Source: Celoporthe dispersa (taxonomy: Eukaryota; Ascomycota; Sordariomycetes; Diaporthales; Cryphonectriaceae). From it: a stretch of DNA of 64,000 nucleotides. The notes under the pieces were generated by a model. The model saw nothing but the letters and a program-made list of their open reading frames with translations. It was not told the origin of the DNA and made no database searches. Both the position numbers and the translations under genes were made by a program. The stretch spans positions 5,474,501-5,538,500 of the forward strand of contig WAID01000003.1 in NCBI GenBank assembly GCA_016584495.1. The letters are read 5' to 3'. Below, in pieces: positions 60,111-64,000 of this stretch. Position 1 is the first letter of the stretch; each line of letters opens with the position of its first letter.

Positions 60111-60474
60111 TCCTTTTTTTTTCTTCTCTTTCTCTCTCTTTTTCTTTTTTTCTTTCTCCATGACCTTATTATTTTGATTTGTATTGCGCAGGATGTCTGC
60201 GCAAAAACAACTTGGCAGTGAAATAATAAATACTAGGCCTCGACTTTCTGGCCCCGAAGGATTAGGTTATGTTCATTATACCTTCAGCTGAGGGCCGAGG
60301 TGGTGTGCTTACCTCCCCAGAGTTCCTCCGTCTTTCTTTTGACCCATCTCGACGGCTGTTGCTGAAACTGAAAGGTGATCCGAAGGCTTGCAGTCGCGGT
60401 GCTTGGCACACTCAACCGCGAACCAGACGGGTGGCTCACGTCTGCTGATAGCGGAGATTCAGGGTGTCGAAAGC

Positions 60475-60499
60475 AACCACCACCACCACCACCACCAAC
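60475..60499. repeat. ACC trinucleotide repeat
   Basis: About eight CAC/ACC units in the lysozyme-UTP10 spacer; no coding role visible. Confidence 0.8.
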
Positions 60500-60731
60500 C
60501 TAACAATTTCGGAGGGTCACAAGATCTTGGCCTTTCGGAGGCACATGTCGTGTTATTTGATGTAAGACTTATTTTTATTTGGATGGATAGGTTGTCTCTC
60601 TTCGGGCATCAAGATGTGTCCTGTCTGTTCTCGACACGCACGACGAGTGCCGTAATGGATAGACTCGCCCGGTCTTGGCTATTGCCCTTTACCCAAGATC
60701 ACCGCCCTAAAATCTCCTCCAAGCGGGTCTT

Positions 60732-63700
60732 TTACTGGAGCATAGAGTCCAGACTCTCACCGAGCACCCCTTCGATCTTGACGATCCACCGGTGCGTCTC
60801 CCTGTCCACCACCTCGTCGTCATCGTCCTGCAGCTCGCTGATATACGGCAGCATCTCGGGCAACATAGACAGCCACTCCTCGCCGACCTTGTCCACAAGT
60901 GCCTGCTCGCATCTGACCACTGCCAGCCGCACGGCCGCCGTCTCGGACCGCAGGTGTTTCAGGAGCGCCGTGTTCAGCTCCTTCTGGTGCTCCTGCGAGT
61001 CTGCCGCGGCCGCGAGCTCAACCACGGCCGGAACCAGCTCCTCGGCCAGGTCAATGTGTGGTGCGTGTAGGAACTGTTCAACAAGCACAGGCCCGACCGC
61101 GCTGAAGTGAGACGGTGCCTGCCAAAAGTCGTCTTGGTCGTGTTCAAAACATTTGGTCAGAGTTCTCAGGACCTGTCTCCACAACTCGCGTTGCTCCGCA
61201 TCCTTGGGCTTCGTGTCCTTGAGGATCTTGGCTGCTGGCTCGAGAATATAAGTGGCGTAGCCTGTCACGATGGACTTGAGATTGTCGAAGAACCTATAGA
61301 GGAAGCCAAAGACGCTCTGCTGTCGCAGGGTGGTGCCCGAGATGTCTGCCTTGGGCAGCCCAGAGCAAGCCCACTCGATGAGCTGGGAGAAGATAGGCCT
61401 GAAGGCCGCGTCGTTGAGCTTGTAGACCATCTTCAGAGCCACGTCAGAGATGGCTTCCTCCAGCTCGGCCACCTTGGTCATGTTCGCGCGCTCCAGGGCA
61501 TGCTCCTGGCGCCGGAGGTCCAAGGCACCGAAGAAGATGGCTGCGAGCGACGAAACATTCTTTCCGATGGACGCCTTCGAGTGCTTGTCGATGGTCAGGC
61601 CGAGCACATGGACAAACTCATGGATAGCCTGCAATCTGTTAGCCGTCATTGAAGATCCGGGAACGAGGTGAGCACTTACAACATAGCCAGCATCCATTGC
61701 AGAAGCCCAGTTCTTCTGCAGTGCTGTGAACAACACCTTGGCATCCACCTGCTTCGCAAGGAAGTGCAGACATTGTGTCCTATTTTCGTGATCCTCGTCT
61801 CCCAGTGGAGCTTCAGCCGACTTGTTTGAAGTGGCCAGAAGCTGGTCCAGATAGGACCCGGAGATCATGTATGGCAGATGTTGAGCCAATGCAGTCATCA
61901 AAGAGTAGCAAGCGTTGTGTAGCTCGGTATCAGAGTCCAAACCATTGAGCGAGTCTTGCAAGTACGCCAAGGTTTGCGGAATGGCAGTAGGCAAGACTGG
62001 GGTGATGCCGTCCTGCAACACATCAACCAAAGAGGCGAGGCAGAGCAGTGCCATGATGCGCAGGCGCCGGTCTTCTTGTCCGAGACATTGCTTGCCAGCA
62101 ATAGTGGCAGCAGCCGCGGCAACAGCCTCCACATCTTTCTTGCCATACTTTTCAGAGATCTTGTCGACACAGATGACGGCGGTGTGCTTGTACTGCATAT
62201 CGTCAGAGTCACGAATGACAGCAGTGAGTTGTGGCAAGAACGCCAAGAGGGCAGTCCTTGACTGCACATCAGACTGCCCTCGTTGTCCACGCGGGACTCC
62301 AGTGCACGGAGAACCTTCTGCCGAAGGACAACATTTGGTCGGTCCAGAAGTGTCTCAACCGACTTGATAAACTCGCTGACCGACAGGAGGTTCAACAAGT
62401 TAGACAGAGCATCTCCGCAGCGGGCATGGAGTGTCTTTCGCGACTTGACAGTGTCTGCTACCGTGAGGATGTCTTCCAGTAACTGAGCATAGAGCTCTCG
62501 GATTTTGGCCGTTTCCGAGTCGTCACGCTCGGCCAGCTTTCTGATCTCCTTCTTGAGAGATCGGTTAGCAAGAATGTGCGGTAGCAAAGTGAGCTGCTTG
62601 AGGGCGGCTTTATTGATCTCCTCCTCGCCCTCCTTCTTGCCGAAAAGCGTTGCAGACATATTTGGCTTGGGCTTGAACATATCTGCCACGAGGTCCAAGA
62701 ACCTGGCCAAAGTCTGAAGTTGGGTCTCCACGTTGAAATGATTGATGAGGTCGGCAGTGAAAGTCAGGACATTATCTGACGTCCCATACTTGTCGACAAA
62801 CATCGCCACCAACGCGAAGAGGAAATCTTGCGGTCCGAGATTCTCCACCAGCGAGATGAAGAGGCCTTGCCTCCTGTGAGACGGGATGTGCTCGTAAGCG
62901 ATGACGAAGCTTGCAAGAAGCTCTGATGCACTGGCCACGATATGTTTTCGGCCCTTTCGGAAAGTCTCGATCAGCGGCGGTATCACCTCTCGGATGGTCT
63001 GGTTGATGACATGCGCAGAGTAGTCGTCGCTCTGCCGCAGGACTGAGCTTCCCATAAAGGTGAAGATTGGCATCACACTGTGCAACACAACGTCTGGGGC
63101 TGTCTTTGAGAGGCTAGCAACCAGGAGCAAGGCCGAGTTTTGCACAGCAGGACTCGAAGACTTTTGTATGCACGAGACCAAGACGTCGCCATGACCGACA
63201 GACGTGTCGATCTTGAGGTTCTTGTCGTTTCGGTATGTCGGCATCATAGCAAGCAAGCTGCCAAGGACCAGATTCTGAAGATAGCCAAGTTCGGAACCCA
63301 CGAGTGTCCTAAACGTCTGAAGTTCAGAGAGTACCATAAACAAGCTCTGCAGAAGCTCAGGATGCTCGGCTGGGTGAGAAGACTCCACAAGCTGCAAGAC
63401 CAGCGTGATCTTTCGCAGTGCTGCGGCAAGCTCCGGGGAGTTTTGAACCTCAGCGACACGGTGGTGGTCCGACGAACTGGTCCGCCTACGCTTGCTAGCA
63501 GGCGGATCCGTGGCCAGCTGAGCAACGTCTTGAAGGGCAGCAAGGAAGGTGAGCAAGATATCCGTCGTCAAAGGTACGTTCCGCAATAGATCTGTCGCCT
63601 CTTCCGAGACATTCCCCTGCGTCTGCGATAGATCAAGCATTTGTTGAGCAACGTCATGTTTTGTCCGGTCCTTCATAGACGCCCACATCGTCCGTATCCT

Positions 63701-64000
63701 GGCAAAGGCGGCGCTCGTCAGACCGGCACGGTCCTGTGCTGTCTTATTCTGAATGATGTCGAAGAGACATTCAAGCCCAGCAGTGTCGTTCGCTACCACG
63801 ACATCTACAAAAGCAGAATCGATTTTGGTTTCGTCCAAACCTTCCTTGGCAGCCAGACTGCTGGCATCAGCGTGGGCAAGCGCTGACCACCAGCGTAGCA
63901 AGGGCAGAAGCAGTTGAGTCCTCGACGTGCTCGAGACCTTCTGTACCTGGTTCAAGGCTTTTAGGAGCCTTAGCTTGAGGTTCAGTAGGGGGGAGTCGAC
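60732..64000 (-). CDS. UTP10: U3 snoRNP protein Utp10 (C-terminal part), partial and frameshifted
   Basis: The reading runs in from the right edge (…LNLKLRLLKALNQVQKVSS) to the stop at 60732, about 1072 residues. The whole protein is usually near 1800, so the N-terminal part lies outside the window. It is all-helical HEAT-type sequence. Marks of Utp10/BP28 include DNVLTFTADLINHF, HTAVICVDKISEKYGKKD and the C-terminal FYRFFDNLKSIVTGYATYIL-like block (here LYRFFDNLKSIVTGY). Utp10 belongs to the t-UTP/UtpA complex that binds early pre-rRNA and supports its transcription and 18S maturation. A 51-nt intron (61679-61629) has lengths divisible by three. One base is missing near GGG 62277-62279: restoring it joins ALESRVDNEG to QSDVQSRTALLAFLPQL. 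Confidence 0.92.

Larger units (their letters stand above)
59999..60731. other. intergenic, lysozyme promoter / UTP10 3' end
   Basis: About 0.7 kb. The lysozyme promoter is at the left, with an AT-rich polypyrimidine tract near 60110-60160. A CAC/ACC repeat lies at 60475-60499. No gene seen. Confidence 0.5.

Noticed and set aside
63955..63955. Possible UTP10 start at 63955
   Set aside because: The codon is TTG and the frame continues to the window edge with family-like sequence, so the true start is outside.
1..64000. tRNA, rRNA, CRISPR, insertion sequences, operons
   Set aside because: No cloverleaf with GGTTCGA-type arms, no regular repeat-spacer array, no transposase with inverted ends; gene structure is eukaryotic throughout.

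Overview
The window is nuclear DNA of a filamentous ascomycete, most likely a Sordariomycete. The genes carry short introns (about 50-110 nt) with GTAAGT/GTGAGT-type donors and CAG/TAG acceptors, they sit on both strands without operons, and the recognisable products (cell-wall-integrity MAPKK, Bud4, Paf1, Rer1, Dbp8, Dbp9, Utp10, a fungal P3A H+-ATPase, an alternative NADH dehydrogenase) are those of a mould. I see no rRNA, tRNA, CRISPR array or intact transposon.

Layout. 1-6606: gene-poor, rich in simple repeats and short palindromes. 6607-10008 (-): three-domain CbxX/CfxQ-type AAA protein. 10009-11923: AT-richer spacer with a possible gene relic. 11924-13690 (-): DEAD-box helicase DBP8. 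16260-17915 (+): MAP kinase kinase MKK1. 18845-21651 (-): pseudouridine synthase PUS7. 22430-25409 (-): large RING / zinc-finger / SH3 protein. 26089-27061 (-): mitochondrial enoyl-CoA hydratase, divergent from RER1 at 27702-28411 (+). 29213-30780 (+): PAF1. 32445-33600 (+): F-box-like protein. 35082-35584 (+): broken glutathione S-transferase. 35909-37390 (-): secreted PLC-like protein. 38941-41026 (-): DBP9. 44459-47877 (+): plasma-membrane H+-ATPase of the second fungal type. 50469-55035 (+): BUD4. 55896 to about 57560 (-): type II NADH dehydrogenase. 58787-59998 (-): secreted phage-type (GH24) lysozyme with three cysteine modules. 60732 to the right edge (-): UTP10, 5' end outside the window.

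Functional themes. Four genes (DBP8, PUS7, DBP9, UTP10) serve ribosome biogenesis or RNA modification. MKK1 and BUD4 serve wall integrity and septation. The H+-ATPase, NADH dehydrogenase and enoyl-CoA hydratase belong to membrane energetics and fat oxidation. The lysozyme, the PLC-like protein and the F-box-like gene are the accessory part.

A caution for users: six otherwise conserved genes (PUS7, the RING gene, enoyl-CoA hydratase, the H+-ATPase, BUD4, UTP10) need eight single-base frame corrections in all, and each can be placed at a homopolymer run (runs of 5-6 that should be one shorter, or GGG that should be GGGG). This looks like sequencing or assembly error rather than gene decay, but it decides the predicted proteins. 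No clear new multi-gene system is visible; the most unusual single gene is the modular GH24 lysozyme.
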